Below, piece by piece: positions 52,765-62,510 of a stretch of 64,000 bases of DNA. Position 1 is the stretch's first letter. Every line of letters starts with the position of its first letter. The notes beneath the pieces were generated by a model. The model did no database searches. It saw only the letters and a list, made by a program, of their open reading frames with translations, and was not told the origin of the DNA. A program made the position numbers and the translations under genes. Source of the DNA: Labrenzia sp. VG12 (GTDB taxonomy: Bacteria > Pseudomonadota > Alphaproteobacteria > Rhizobiales > Stappiaceae); assembly GCF_002237595.1 (NCBI RefSeq), contig NZ_CP022529.1, positions 2,356,001-2,420,000 of the forward strand. The letters run 5' to 3'.

Positions 52765-54408
52765 ATGCGCAAGATACTGGAAACCGCCGCTCAGCTTCCC
52801 ACTATCCTCGTCAGCTGGATAACGCCGAACGTGCGCCAGTTCCGGGCAAGCCGGCTGCATCTTGTCTGGGCCCTGTCCATCATTGTCGGCGCGCTGGTGG
52901 CCCTTGCCGCCATCGCCTTTCGAACGGCGATCGGGCTCGTGCAATGGCCCTGGCTTCAGACGACCACCGAACGCACCTGGCAGGCGGCTGCCGAACAGCC
53001 CTGGTGGGTTATTCTGCTCGCCCCGGCAATCGGTGGACTTCTGGTTGGCTGGATCCTGCAGAAGTTTCACCCGCAACAGCGTGCCGGTGGCGTTGCCGAT
53101 GTCATCGAGGCGCGCGCCTATGGCGGTCGAGGCCTGCCGCTCAAATCCGGGCTCTGGTCCGCCCTGGTGACGACGATATCCCTTGGCAGCGGTGCCAGTG
53201 CCGGTCGCGAAGGCCCAGTCGTGCATCTGGGCGCCACACTAGGCACAGCGGTCTGCAGCTTCTTCAGTTTGCCGGATTCAGCCCGGCGTGTCCTGCTTGG
53301 CTGCGCGGTCGCCAGTGGTGTCTCCGCCTCGTTCAACGCACCAATCGCGGGCGTGCTTTTCGCCCATGAGGTCATCCTCGGCCACTACGCCGTCTCGGCG
53401 TTCGTGCCGATCGTGCTTGCCTCCGTCATGGGCACACTGCTGTCGCGGCTCTGGTTCGGCAACGTCGCCGCCTTCGAAATCCCGCAATATGAAATCACGT
53501 CCTATCTGGAAATTCCCGCCTTTGCCCTGCTTGGACTGACCTGTGCGGCCGTCGCGATCATCTTTCAATTCGCCTTGATCGGCACTGACTGGACGGCCCG
53601 CAACATTTCCATGCCGCTCTGGTTGCGTCCGGTGATCGGTGGCCTTGCGGTCGGGGCGATTGCCGTATTTTTTCCGGCCATTCTGGGTGTCGGCTACGAA
53701 GCGACCGATCTTGCGCTCAAACAATCGCTGCCGATCACGACCATGCTGACCTTGCTCGTGGTCAAGACGGCGGCCACGGCAATCACGCTCGCATCGCGTT
53801 TTGGAGGCGGAATCTTTTCGCCATCACTCTATCTAGGCGCCATGACGGGGGGCGCCTTCGGCCTGATTGCCGCCTCCGTCTTTCCTGAAGTCGCCTCCAG
53901 TCACGGCCTCTATGCCATCCTGGGCATGGGGGCGGTTGCCGCGGCCGTGCTTGGCGCACCGTTTTCAACCACGGTGATCGTCTTCGAGCTGACCGGCGGC
54001 TATGCACTCTCGATTGCGCTGCTCCTTGCCGTGTCCATTGCCACCGGCCTGACCCAGGCCGTCCATGGCAAGTCCTATTTCCACTGGCAACTGGGCATGC
54101 GCGGCTGTTTCGTGAACGAAGGTGTTCACCAGTTCCTGAGCGAAACGGTGAAGGTGCGCGATTTCATGGATCCGCCGCCGCAAGCGGAGGAGGAGCGTGC
54201 CTTCAATCCGGGCGAGGACGGACCGTATCTTCACGACACCGATACGCTGGAAAGCGCACTGAAGAGCTTCGACAGCTGCGGCAAGGCGGCACTGCCTGTC
54301 GTCGCCAAGGGCGATGCGTCCACAATCATCGGCACTGCGCGGCATGTACGTGGATTGCGCTATTTCAATGCCGCGCTGATCAAGGCGACCAAGGAAGAGC
54401 ACAACTAG
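52765..54408 (+). CDS. ClC-family chloride channel/transporter
   Basis: A 547-residue ClC protein with about ten to twelve membrane segments (residues ~35-455) and a short cytoplasmic tail. The gating glutamate is kept in GREGP, and GGGIFSPSLYLGA gives the third ion-binding motif. At the position of the internal proton glutamate (Glu203 in the E. coli antiporter, segment LFIIEEM) this protein reads LFAHEVI, so the second glutamate is Val. That suggests channel-like or uncoupled transport; this is inference. ATG 52765 is adjacent to a GTG at 52762. Confidence 0.92.
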   Translation: MRKILETAAQLPTILVSWITPNVRQFRASRLHLVWALSIIVGALVALAAIAFRTAIGLVQWPWLQTTTERTWQAAAEQPWWVILLAPAIGGLLVGWILQKFHPQQRAGGVADVIEARAYGGRGLPLKSGLWSALVTTISLGSGASAGREGPVVHLGATLGTAVCSFFSLPDSARRVLLGCAVASGVSASFNAPIAGVLFAHEVILGHYAVSAFVPIVLASVMGTLLSRLWFGNVAAFEIPQYEITSYLEIPAFALLGLTCAAVAIIFQFALIGTDWTARNISMPLWLRPVIGGLAVGAIAVFFPAILGVGYEATDLALKQSLPITTMLTLLVVKTAATAITLASRFGGGIFSPSLYLGAMTGGAFGLIAASVFPEVASSHGLYAILGMGAVAAAVLGAPFSTTVIVFELTGGYALSIALLLAVSIATGLTQAVHGKSYFHWQLGMRGCFVNEGVHQFLSETVKVRDFMDPPPQAEEERAFNPGEDGPYLHDTDTLESALKSFDSCGKAALPVVAKGDASTIIGTARHVRGLRYFNAALIKATKEEHN

Positions 54409-54430
54409 CTGATCTCCTCCTGACCCGTCT

Positions 54431-55465
54431 TCAGAACCTTGAGGGCTCGGTCGCCAGGATCTTGCCGGCATATTTGTGCGACGTTCTGCCCTTCAGACGA
54501 ACATCGAGGTTCTTTTGCATCATGTGGATCTGCGCCTGCCGGCCCTTGAGGCCCGGCAGGTTGAAAACATCCAGCCCTGTCCAGGGCAGGAACGGGTTCC
54601 TGCGCAGGGAACCGTATAGCCCGACCCGCACCGATGCTCTTTCGCTCGCGGCGCGCGCATGAAACCCGTGTGTGTCCGCCACGACCAGCGTGTTTGCCGG
54701 GACCGAAAACCGGGTGGGTTGCGGATAATTCAACTTGTCGAGTTCATGCGCGGCAAGCCGGAAGGATCCGCGTGCATGTAACCGGTTCTTGTCCGTGGAC
54801 GCCGTCAGGCTCTGCTGCCGCTCCCAGTCAAGACGTTCCTTCGTCAACCTGTGGGACCCGGCGATATAGGTGAACGGTCCCTCGGCATCGTCGATGTCGT
54901 AGAGAAAGAACCAGCATTTGGCCGTTTGATGAAACGTGTCCGAATGAAAGGCCGTCTGCGGATCCGCCTTCCGGTTCTCGGCCGGATCGGTCATGACGAT
55001 ATGCAGATACATCAACGGGTCACCATTGGTCGAAGCAACATACCGCAGGCCATTCTGGATCGCATTGCTCCAGACCACTGATTTCAGATAGGGCAGCCCC
55101 TTGAGTACTTTGGGCGGAAGAGGAATGAAGCGCGTCACGGCATTGCCCTGGCGCATGTCCCAGGCATCAAAGCGGGTTGTTTCGACTTCCCGACGAAGCC
55201 CGGCAAGCTCCTCGGCACTGATCAGATCCCGCGTCGCGATAAAGCCGTCCCGCTGATAGGCGACCCTGTCTTCCTCGCTCACCAGATGCGCCAGCCGCCT
55301 GCGCCTGGCATCGGCCATCTGTTCGGCCAGCCTGATCCGTTTTACATGCAGACCGGCTTCGTTGAGACGCCGGCTGCCGATGAGCGGATTGTCGCAAAAG
55401 GACTTCGCCCCTGTGGCTAGCTCCGCCGCATAGAGGGGCATCTTCAAGACATCTGCCGCGCGCAT
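54431..55465 (-). CDS. Fe(II)/2-oxoglutarate dioxygenase (phytanoyl-CoA dioxygenase-like)
   Basis: A 344-residue PhyH-like enzyme. The facial triad appears as AFHSDTFH (His and Asp) and the distal His in VVADTHGFHARA, followed by the 2-oxoglutarate-binding Arg in SVRVGLYGS. The substrate is unknown. The N-terminal ~80 residues are a helical extension. ATG 55465 has GAGG 6 nt upstream. Convergent with the ClC gene with a 22-nt gap. Confidence 0.88.
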   Translation of the reverse strand: MRAADVLKMPLYAAELATGAKSFCDNPLIGSRRLNEAGLHVKRIRLAEQMADARRRRLAHLVSEEDRVAYQRDGFIATRDLISAEELAGLRREVETTRFDAWDMRQGNAVTRFIPLPPKVLKGLPYLKSVVWSNAIQNGLRYVASTNGDPLMYLHIVMTDPAENRKADPQTAFHSDTFHQTAKCWFFLYDIDDAEGPFTYIAGSHRLTKERLDWERQQSLTASTDKNRLHARGSFRLAAHELDKLNYPQPTRFSVPANTLVVADTHGFHARAASERASVRVGLYGSLRRNPFLPWTGLDVFNLPGLKGRQAQIHMMQKNLDVRLKGRTSHKYAGKILATEPSRF

Positions 55466-55530
55466 TCAAACCTCAACATGACTATGCATTTTTCATGGCG
55501 GAGGACCGGAGAATTCAGTCCCCCGACCTT

Positions 55531-57345
55531 TTAGATCTCTTTGGTCGCCTGTTCCAGCCAGATCCGTTGACGGGCGCCAAGCAGCGGGCCGATTTCCGAC
55601 CGCACGCGGGCGTGATACCCGTTGAGCCAGTCTCGTTCGGCGCGGGTCAGCAGGGCAGGTTCCACCAGGCGCAGATCCATGGGCACAAGGGTGATGGTTT
55701 CAAAACCGAGCATCGGCCGCTCGCCGCCTGCAATGTCCTTTGGCTCCGTGACGATCTCGAGATTCTCAAGGCGGATGCCATATTCACCGGCCGGATAATA
55801 TCCCGGCTCATTGGACAGGATCATGCCCGGCTTCAGCGGTACGGTTCCCGTCTTGGCAATACGCTGCGGACCTTCGTGAACGCCTAGATAGACACCGACC
55901 CCATGGCCCGTGCCGTGGTCGAAATCGAGCCCGGCCTTCCAGAGATCAATCCGGGCAAGGGTGTCGAGCTGCGCGCCGCTGGTCCCTTCCGGAAACTTCG
56001 CCGTAGAAATGGCGATATGCCCTTTCAGGACCAGCGTGAAATGACGCTTCATTTCCGCACTGACCTCACCGACGGCGAGAGTCCTCGTGATATCGGTGGT
56101 ACCGTCTTCGTACTGGGCACCACTGTCGATCAAAAAGGGTTTGCCGACCGGGATCTTGAGGTTGCTGGAACGGCTGACCCTGTAGTGGCAAATGGCCCCG
56201 TTCGGTCCGGCCCCCGAGATCGTGTCGAAGGAGATGTCCTTCAGAACGCCGGTTTCGCGCCGGAACTCTTCCAGTTTCTCCGCCGCCCCAATCTCGTCCA
56301 GTTCGCCTTTCGGGGCCTCTTCGTCGAACCAGCACAGGAAATTGACATAGGCCAGTGCGTCCCGGACATGCGCCGCCCTTGCCCCGTTCAGCTCGGTCTC
56401 GTTCTTGACGGCCTTGGGCAGCAGAACCGGGTCCTGGGCCTCGACAAGCGTGCCGCCCGCGTCAACGATGGCATCGGCGATGCCGATGCCTGCAAGTGCA
56501 GGATCGATCAGCACATGGGCACCGGAGGCGCCAAGCCCTTCGAGACCCGACTTGAAGCTGGCCGGTTCGCTGATTTCCGTCAGGTCGGACAGGGCGTCGC
56601 GAACCGAGTTGGTCAGTTTCCGGCCGTCGATATAAAGCGCCGGCGTGCCGTCGCTTGGTACGGTCGCAAAGGACAGCGGCAATGGCGTGTGGGTGACGTC
56701 CGAGCCACGGATATTGAACAGCCAGGCAATGGAATCAGGCTGCGTCAGCACACAGGCATCGGCCTTCTTGTCCTTCAGCGCTGCCTGGATCTCGGCGATC
56801 TTGTCCGCCGCTTCCCGGCCGGCCAAGCTTACCGGATAGAGCGAGACCTCGCCGAGCGGCGGCTCTGGACGGTCATTCCAGACGGAATCGACCGGATTGT
56901 CCTGAAGCGTGACCAGCTCCGCCCCGGCTTCCTCGCAAACGCTTTTCAGACGGCGAACCTCGCGCACGGTGTGAAGCATGGCGTCGATGCCGAGCTTCTG
57001 CCCCGGCTTGAGACGTGCCGCCAGCCAGTCGGTGACCGGTTCGTTGATCAGGTGGCTGGCCGGGAAGACCTCCATGTCGACCTGCTCGCGCACCTGGATG
57101 GTGTACCGGCCATCAACAAAGATCGCAGCGTCCTCGCCCAGAATGGCCGCAAGGCCCGCCGAGCCGGTAAAGCCGGTCAGCCATTGCAGGCGGCAGTCAT
57201 GCGGCGGCACATATTCGCCCTGATGCGCGTCGGCGCGCGGGATCAGAAAGCCATCAAGGCCACGGCGGGCAAGTTCGGCCCTGAGAAGCGCTGCATGCGG
57301 CGCCCCGCAGGAAGGATCGCTGAGATCGTCAAAGGTCTGAAACAT
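55531..57345 (-). CDS. Xaa-Pro aminopeptidase (M24B, aminopeptidase P)
   Basis: A 604-residue aminopeptidase P that removes N-terminal residues before proline. Two N-terminal creatinase-like domains are followed by the pita-bread catalytic domain with metal ligands in DSGAQYEDGTTDITRT, HGTGHGVGVYLGVHE, NEPGYYPAGEYGIRLEN. The long form with two lead domains is the type found in eukaryotic cytosol and in alphaproteobacteria. I chose ATG 57345 (MFQTFDDLSD); an upstream frame reaches 57441. Confidence 0.94.
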   Translation of the reverse strand: MFQTFDDLSDPSCGAPHAALLRAELARRGLDGFLIPRADAHQGEYVPPHDCRLQWLTGFTGSAGLAAILGEDAAIFVDGRYTIQVREQVDMEVFPASHLINEPVTDWLAARLKPGQKLGIDAMLHTVREVRRLKSVCEEAGAELVTLQDNPVDSVWNDRPEPPLGEVSLYPVSLAGREAADKIAEIQAALKDKKADACVLTQPDSIAWLFNIRGSDVTHTPLPLSFATVPSDGTPALYIDGRKLTNSVRDALSDLTEISEPASFKSGLEGLGASGAHVLIDPALAGIGIADAIVDAGGTLVEAQDPVLLPKAVKNETELNGARAAHVRDALAYVNFLCWFDEEAPKGELDEIGAAEKLEEFRRETGVLKDISFDTISGAGPNGAICHYRVSRSSNLKIPVGKPFLIDSGAQYEDGTTDITRTLAVGEVSAEMKRHFTLVLKGHIAISTAKFPEGTSGAQLDTLARIDLWKAGLDFDHGTGHGVGVYLGVHEGPQRIAKTGTVPLKPGMILSNEPGYYPAGEYGIRLENLEIVTEPKDIAGGERPMLGFETITLVPMDLRLVEPALLTRAERDWLNGYHARVRSEIGPLLGARQRIWLEQATKEI

Positions 57346-57696
57346 GCGGCGCACGGTAATTTGGCCGATGGCCGGGATCAAGACGGATAATTTTTCCCGA
57401 GATTTGGACCTATCGGAAACAGGTCCTTTCAAATTTTGCAACGCAGCAAAGATTTCGCATATGCGAGATATGCAAGGCAGTCATGCACCAACCCACCTAC
57501 CTGAGCCGCAAGAGAAAGCGCATATTGAGGTCACACAAGAACAAAGACGTTTCTCCCAAGATCAGCGGCGGCCCAAGCGGGTCGCTTGGGCAACCAAAAA
57601 GCTGATCGCTTCTGAAGAGCAGAGCATCTGGTCTGTGTTCGGACGAACATAGGATGCTCTGGGGAAGCTCTGAAACTTCAAATGGGAAAGATCACG

Positions 57697-57900
57697 ATGA
57701 CCCGTACAACGACCACTTCGACCCGCGCTGGCAGCTCCTTCATGCGCCGTGCATTCGACCGCATGATTGAGGCCCGTTCCGCCCAGGCCCGCCGCTATGT
57801 CAACGGCTACCTTCTGTCGCTGGACGACGCCACCCTGGCAGCGCACGGCTACAACCGCGACGAACTGGAGCGTGAAGGCACCAGCACCCGCGGTTTCTAA
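57697..57900 (+). CDS. DUF1127 small protein
   Basis: A ~67-residue protein with the DUF1127 (YjiS-like) C-terminus: ARRYVNGYLLSLDDATLAAHGYNRDEL. In related bacteria small DUF1127 proteins affect RNA turnover and phosphate or carbon metabolism. ATG 57697 has GGAAAG 6-7 nt upstream; ATG 57682 is possible. Followed by a strong terminator. Confidence 0.88.
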   Translation: MTRTTTTSTRAGSSFMRRAFDRMIEARSAQARRYVNGYLLSLDDATLAAHGYNRDELEREGTSTRGF

Positions 57901-57937
57901 GGGGCTCAGGACGTATTCATAAATACGCTGTGCACTG

Positions 57938-57970
57938 AAAAAGCCCGCCGGATTGTCCGGCGGGCTTTTT
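57938..57970 (+). terminator. Strong Rho-independent terminator
   Basis: AAAAAGCCCGCCGGA-TTG-TCCGGCGGGCTTTTT followed by further T, directly after the DUF1127 gene. Confidence 0.95.
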
Positions 57971-58038
57971 TTTTGATTGCGGACGAAAATGCGTTAGGAA
58001 CGATTGTCTCACGCACACGTTTTCCCAGAGATCAAGTG

Positions 58039-58458
58039 ATGACCAAGCAACCGCTCCTGATCGAGGGCCTCAAGCCTGACGAACTGATCGCGCTCGAAGA
58101 CCTCGAAACATATGCCCTGGCTGGCAGACCCATTGTGATCAATGTTGGCAAGGCCCGCGTTCTGGCGGAATTCACGCGATCGCCAACCGAGCTTCATGTC
58201 GAAATCGCCGTTGTGGAACGGGGAGGAGAAGGTGTGCTGCCGGCCCTGATTGACACCATCGAAAGATCGGCACGCCGAAAGAACATCCCTGCGATCGAAT
58301 GGACTGTCCTGGCCCGGAATTGCGCAGAGCCCAATCCCAAACTTGAGAAAGTTCTCAAGCGGACAGGTTTTGAAATTCGCAAGGATCCGGAAGGCCCGGA
58401 ATATTACTGGCAACGCCGATCGATCAACGACTCGCTGCTACGTCGGAACAGTTGCTGA
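58039..58458 (+). CDS. Conserved hypothetical, GNAT-like
   Basis: A 139-residue protein. The strands IVINVGKARVLAEFTRSPTE and LHVEIAVVERGGEGVLPALIDTIERSA and the end LEKVLKRTGFEIRKD recall a GNAT fold, but the usual acetyl-CoA loop is not clear. I do not assign a function. It lies after a terminator so has its own promoter. ATG 58039 was chosen over 57973, which lies in the terminator flank. Confidence 0.6.
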   Translation: MTKQPLLIEGLKPDELIALEDLETYALAGRPIVINVGKARVLAEFTRSPTELHVEIAVVERGGEGVLPALIDTIERSARRKNIPAIEWTVLARNCAEPNPKLEKVLKRTGFEIRKDPEGPEYYWQRRSINDSLLRRNSC

Positions 58459-58473
58459 AGACCTGATCTTCAG
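58455..58473. terminator. Hairpin at the stop of the GNAT-like gene
   Basis: CTGAAGA-CCTGA-TCTTCAG forms a 7-bp stem that includes the stop codon. There is no T-tract, so its role is uncertain. Confidence 0.35.
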
Positions 58474-58555
58474 AGGCAGGCAGGCAGGTTTTCACCGCGT
58501 TCAAATGACGTTCCCTGCGATGATCCCGCTCCAGCGCTCAAGGTCTGGATCGAAG

Positions 58556-59446
58556 TCACGCCACCTTGCGGCCTCTCACCAGGGTCAGCGTCAGCCAGCC
58601 GTCCTTCTCGCCGCGGCGGTCCAGGACAAACCCCTGGCAGCGATAGGCAAAGAGAATGCGCGGCCCGTCTTCCACCCTGAGACCGGACAGCACCAGCGTC
58701 GCGGTCGATGTCATGTGTTCGCCGATGGATTTTGCCATTTTCATGAGGGGCCGCGCCAGGATATTGGCAATCACCAGATCAAACGGCCCGTAGAGACGGA
58801 AGCGCCGGTCTTCCATGCCGTTGGCCGAAAAACCCTTCACCAGGTGTGACGCGCCGTTGAGACGGGCATTCTCCAGAGCCGTCCGGGTCGCGACCGGGTC
58901 GATATCGGTTGCCAGAACGGTTTGCCGCGCCTTCAGGGCCGCTGCAATCGCCAGAACGCCGGTACCGGTGCCCAGATCCAGAATGCTGTCATATTCGCGC
59001 AAGGACAGGAGCCGGTCGATTTCTTCCAGGCAGCCCGCTGTGGTGCCATGATGCCCGGTGCCAAAGGCAAGCGCTGCCTCGATTTCCAGACCGATGGCGC
59101 CTGGAACAACCTTGTCCCGGTCATGACCGCCATGCACGATAAACCTGCCCGCGCGCACCGGCTTCAGGCCTTCCAGACTTTTCTCCACCCAGTTGATATC
59201 CGGAAGCTCCTCAGCCTCCAGCGGAGCCGCAAAGGCATCTGCGCCAACCCGGTCACGCACGGCGGCCGCAGCGGCGTCCGGCTCCATGTCGAACAACAGG
59301 ATTTCCGCAGACCAGATCCGGCCGTCGGGCGACGCCTCGTAGATGGTTACCGGATTGCCATCCTCCTCGAAGGCCCGCTCCAGGATCTCTGCAATGCGTT
59401 TGGCTTCCAGTTCTTCGGCGGTGATCCGCACCCGGATGGTTTTCAT
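58556..59446 (-). CDS. prmA: Ribosomal protein L11 methyltransferase
   Basis: A 296-residue SAM-dependent methyltransferase that methylates L11. Motifs: ALAFGTGHHGTT (PrmA signature), LDLGTGTGVLAIAAA (SAM-binding motif I), ATDIDPVATRTALENARLNG and VIANILARPL. The N-terminal domain binds L11. It is convergent with the GNAT-like gene. Confidence 0.95.
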   Translation of the reverse strand: MKTIRVRITAEELEAKRIAEILERAFEEDGNPVTIYEASPDGRIWSAEILLFDMEPDAAAAAVRDRVGADAFAAPLEAEELPDINWVEKSLEGLKPVRAGRFIVHGGHDRDKVVPGAIGLEIEAALAFGTGHHGTTAGCLEEIDRLLSLREYDSILDLGTGTGVLAIAAALKARQTVLATDIDPVATRTALENARLNGASHLVKGFSANGMEDRRFRLYGPFDLVIANILARPLMKMAKSIGEHMTSTATLVLSGLRVEDGPRILFAYRCQGFVLDRRGEKDGWLTLTLVRGRKVA

Positions 59447-59585
59447 GACAGAGTTGCCTCAGGTGGTTGGCTTCAAAGCGTGCGGTATAGCGGGAAGCCG
59501 GTCACGAAACCAGCATCTTGACGGCAAAAGACTGGGCATTTCGGCAGAGCGCCCCATTTCCTGACAAGGAGAAAGGAATTGAGCG

Positions 59586-60152
59586 ATGTCAAGCCATTCG
59601 ATTTTCACCCCGCTCGGCCAGACTTGGCGATTGGCCATACTGGCACTCACCGGAATTCTTTTTCTGGCCCTGCCCGTCTCCGCCGCCGACGATATGGACG
59701 CGTTGTTCAAGGCCCTCAAAAACGCACCAAGCGAACAGGCTGCCGAATCAATCGAAAGCCAGATCTGGGAAAACTGGCTGGACGCAGCGCCCACACCCGA
59801 CATTCGCGCAAAGGTCGACGAAGCCATGAAGCGGCGCGGCGTCTATGACTTCCAGGGCGCAAGAGACTTGCTCGATGAAGTTGTTGACGCGGCCCCCGAC
59901 TACTCGGAGGGCTGGAACCAGCGCGCCTTCATCCTGTTTCTTCAAGGCAACTACGACGAAAGCCTTGAGGACATCATGCGGGTCCTGGCGCTGGAGCCGC
60001 GCCATTTTGGCGCGCTGAGCGGCAGAGCCATGATCTTCATGACCCAGGGCCGGGTCAAACTTGGCCAGAAGGCCTTGCGGGAAGCGGTGGCAATTCATCC
60101 CTACCTGAAGGAACGCAGCATGTTGATCAAGCCAAAGGGCGTGGACCTCTAG
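59586..60152 (+). CDS. Exported TPR-like protein
   Basis: A 188-residue protein with a signal peptide (hydrophobic 16-33, cleavage near VSA-AD). The rest is tetratricopeptide-like: ARDLLDEVVDAAPDYSEGWNQRAFILFLQGNYDESLEDIMRVLALEPRHFGALSGRA covers two units. It is probably periplasmic. Function unknown. Divergent from prmA. Confidence 0.85.
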   Translation: MSSHSIFTPLGQTWRLAILALTGILFLALPVSAADDMDALFKALKNAPSEQAAESIESQIWENWLDAAPTPDIRAKVDEAMKRRGVYDFQGARDLLDEVVDAAPDYSEGWNQRAFILFLQGNYDESLEDIMRVLALEPRHFGALSGRAMIFMTQGRVKLGQKALREAVAIHPYLKERSMLIKPKGVDL

Positions 60153-60243
60153 CTGAACCGTACCCGGCCTGATGCCCGGTCGACGGCAAACCTGACGGTG
60201 CAGTGCGGGTTACAACGGTCCGCCAATCGAATGCCAGGCTGAC

Positions 60244-61596
60244 CTAGGCCGGACCGTCTTCGATCGCCTGAAAGAAAAGACAGACTGTAAGTCCACCTCC
60301 TGGCGTTTCGGTCAATTCCAGACGACCGCCATGCGCCTCTACGATGGACTTCGCCGTCGGCAGGCCCAGACCGAAGCCCGTGCCTTCACGGATCTGGCGC
60401 GCCTCATCGCCGCGCTCGAACGGCTCCAGAAGCCGTGACATGTCCTTCGCTTCAATCCCCGGCCCGTGATCGACCACGTCAATCCGGATCATCCCACCAT
60501 CCCGGTATGTCAGGACTTCGGCAGCGGCGGCATAGTGCAGCGCGTTGTCGATCAGGTTGCTCACGGCCCGGCCAAGCTCGGTGCTGCGGGCCATCACCGA
60601 CAGGCGGCCTTCATATCTGAGCGAGACAAGGCTGCCGGTGTCGGCATATTGATCGCACAGGGATTGCAGGAAACTGGGGAGATCGATGCGCTCCAGCGGT
60701 TCGGACGTTGCGCCGTCGCGCAGAAATGTCAGGGCCGAGTCGATCTGCTGTTCCATCAGGTTGAGATCCTGCAGGCTCTTCTCGCGCAGGTCATCTTCTT
60801 CCAGGAGATCGAGACGCAGACGCAGCCGTGTCAACGGCGTTCTGAGATCGTGGCTGACCGCCGCCAGCATGCGCGTGCGTTTTTCCAGAACATCGTTGAT
60901 CCTGAGCTGCATGCGGTTGAAAGCCTCTGCCGCTTCCCGCACCTCCTTCGGACCGCCTTCGCGAACCGGCACCGGATCGGTCGAGACCTCGCCAAAAGTG
61001 CGCGCAGAAGCTGCCAGATCCGCCAGGGGACCGGCCAGACTGCGCGCGGCCCAGATCATCAGGCCACAGAAACTCAGGATCACAAAGCCGAGGAACAGAT
61101 AGAAGGGCGGCCCGAGCACGGGAGGCGGCGGCGCCCGCGTTCCCCACTCTGCGGCCAGAAGCGCCCCGTCCTGCAACCGGATATAGACCAGCGGAGGTTC
61201 CCCGCCGCCGCGTTCGCGAGGCCCGAGCACATGTTCGATCCGCATGCCCAGCAAGGTTTCTCCGGTGACAAACGGACCGAACCGCCGGCCGTCGCTGGAC
61301 CCGCCATCCTGCGCCAGCGCCTCTTCCGTGACCAGGTCCAGGGTCACATCCGGAAGGTCCGGCTGGAGCCTCTCCAGAACGGCAAGCCGTTCTGCGGCCG
61401 CCGTCTCGTTGAGCTTCGTCACGGCAACGCTGACGAGGTGGCTGTTCATCACCGGGCTGTTGCTGTCATAGCTCCGTTTGGCGAACAGAAAGGCGACCGC
61501 GCCGGCAGCGACCATGAACAGACCCGCCGCGGCCAGCAGCACCAGGATCTGGTGCCGCATCGTGTCGGGCCAGACAATCTTAAGCAGGCTGCTCAT
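60244..61596 (-). CDS. Sensor histidine kinase (EnvZ/OmpR type)
   Basis: A 450-residue membrane kinase. Membrane helices at ~15-37 and ~163-185 flank a periplasmic sensor of about 120 residues; a HAMP region follows. The phospho-acceptor is His249 in VSHDLRTPL, then N box NLIDNALHYA, D box DHGPGIE and G2 box GFGLGLPTAK. It overlaps the response regulator gene by 17 nt with ATG 61596; ATG 61617 is an alternative. Its signal is unknown. Confidence 0.94.
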   Translation of the reverse strand: MSSLLKIVWPDTMRHQILVLLAAAGLFMVAAGAVAFLFAKRSYDSNSPVMNSHLVSVAVTKLNETAAAERLAVLERLQPDLPDVTLDLVTEEALAQDGGSSDGRRFGPFVTGETLLGMRIEHVLGPRERGGGEPPLVYIRLQDGALLAAEWGTRAPPPPVLGPPFYLFLGFVILSFCGLMIWAARSLAGPLADLAASARTFGEVSTDPVPVREGGPKEVREAAEAFNRMQLRINDVLEKRTRMLAAVSHDLRTPLTRLRLRLDLLEEDDLREKSLQDLNLMEQQIDSALTFLRDGATSEPLERIDLPSFLQSLCDQYADTGSLVSLRYEGRLSVMARSTELGRAVSNLIDNALHYAAAAEVLTYRDGGMIRIDVVDHGPGIEAKDMSRLLEPFERGDEARQIREGTGFGLGLPTAKSIVEAHGGRLELTETPGGGLTVCLFFQAIEDGPA

Positions 61597-62308
61597 CGCG
61601 CGCCACCGGTGCGACAAACTCGTAGCCGCCGGCCCGGACGGTACGAATATACTGGTAGGCTGCGCCGCCCGCCTCCAGCTTGGAGCGCAGACGGCTGATC
61701 AGGATGTCGATGTTGCGGCCGTTTGTGGCTCCGAACTGGCCGAGCGTGAGTTCGACCAGCTGCTCGCGGCTCAGCACCCGCCCGCTGCGTTCCGCCAGAA
61801 CCTGAAGCAGGTTGAATTCGGCTGGCGTAAGCGAGACAAGCGCCCGCTCGCCATTGTGCAACGTGCGCAGGCGGCAATCCATCTGCCAGCCTTCGAAGGT
61901 CAGCCTGCCGTTCGAGGCCGGTGCCGCAAGGCCGCCCAGTTCGACGCGCCGAAACAGCGCCCGTACGCGCGCGATCAGCTCGCGCGGATTGAAGGGCTTG
62001 GGCACATAGTCGTCCGCGCCCACTTCCAGCCCGACAACACGATCGATATCCTCCCCTTTCGCCGAGACGATGATGATCGGCACCGAACTCGATGCCCTGA
62101 GGCGCCGGCAGATGCTGATTCCGTCTTCACCGGGCAGCATCAGGTCGAGCAGGATCAGATCGACCCTGTTGCTGGCCAGAAGCCGGTCCATCTCGGCGCC
62201 GTCCCGCGCCAGGGTGACCTTGAAATCATTGGCCACCAGATGGCGCTTGATCAGCAATCCGATCTCGGAATCGTCTTCGACGACAAGGATGTGTGAAGGT
62301 GTTCGCAT
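61580..62308 (-). CDS. OmpR-family response regulator
   Basis: A 242-residue regulator. The receiver domain has acidic residues E11-D12-D13, phospho-acceptor Asp55 (LILLDLMLPG) and a conserved Lys in YVPKPF. The C-terminal winged helix includes SLTPAEFNLLQVLAERSGRVLSREQL and RNIDILISRLRSKLE. It is encoded first in the pair with the kinase. The gene faces the small repeat protein at 62511, which may be a target. Confidence 0.95.
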   Translation of the reverse strand: MRTPSHILVVEDDSEIGLLIKRHLVANDFKVTLARDGAEMDRLLASNRVDLILLDLMLPGEDGISICRRLRASSSVPIIIVSAKGEDIDRVVGLEVGADDYVPKPFNPRELIARVRALFRRVELGGLAAPASNGRLTFEGWQMDCRLRTLHNGERALVSLTPAEFNLLQVLAERSGRVLSREQLVELTLGQFGATNGRNIDILISRLRSKLEAGGAAYQYIRTVRAGGYEFVAPVARDEQPA

Positions 62309-62510
62309 GACTGGACCTTATGCCGTCCGGAGAAGGAATTGCATCCGATTTTGAAAGTTAATGCGCCAGGAAAGTGTTTCCCACTATTTCCGCAAAATAT
62401 CGCAGAAACAGGCCGAAAACCCACCCCAGGACGGTTAAGACACCGTTAACTTTTTCCGCATCACGGTCCATCCAGTACCGGCGTAAACACTCATGCAGGA
62501 GCGGAACGAG

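Noticed and set aside
55903..57390. Plus-strand frame of 495 codons
   Set aside because: Antisense to aminopeptidase P, whose metal ligands are all present on the minus strand.
60466..61698. Plus-strand frame of 410 codons
   Set aside because: Antisense to the histidine kinase.
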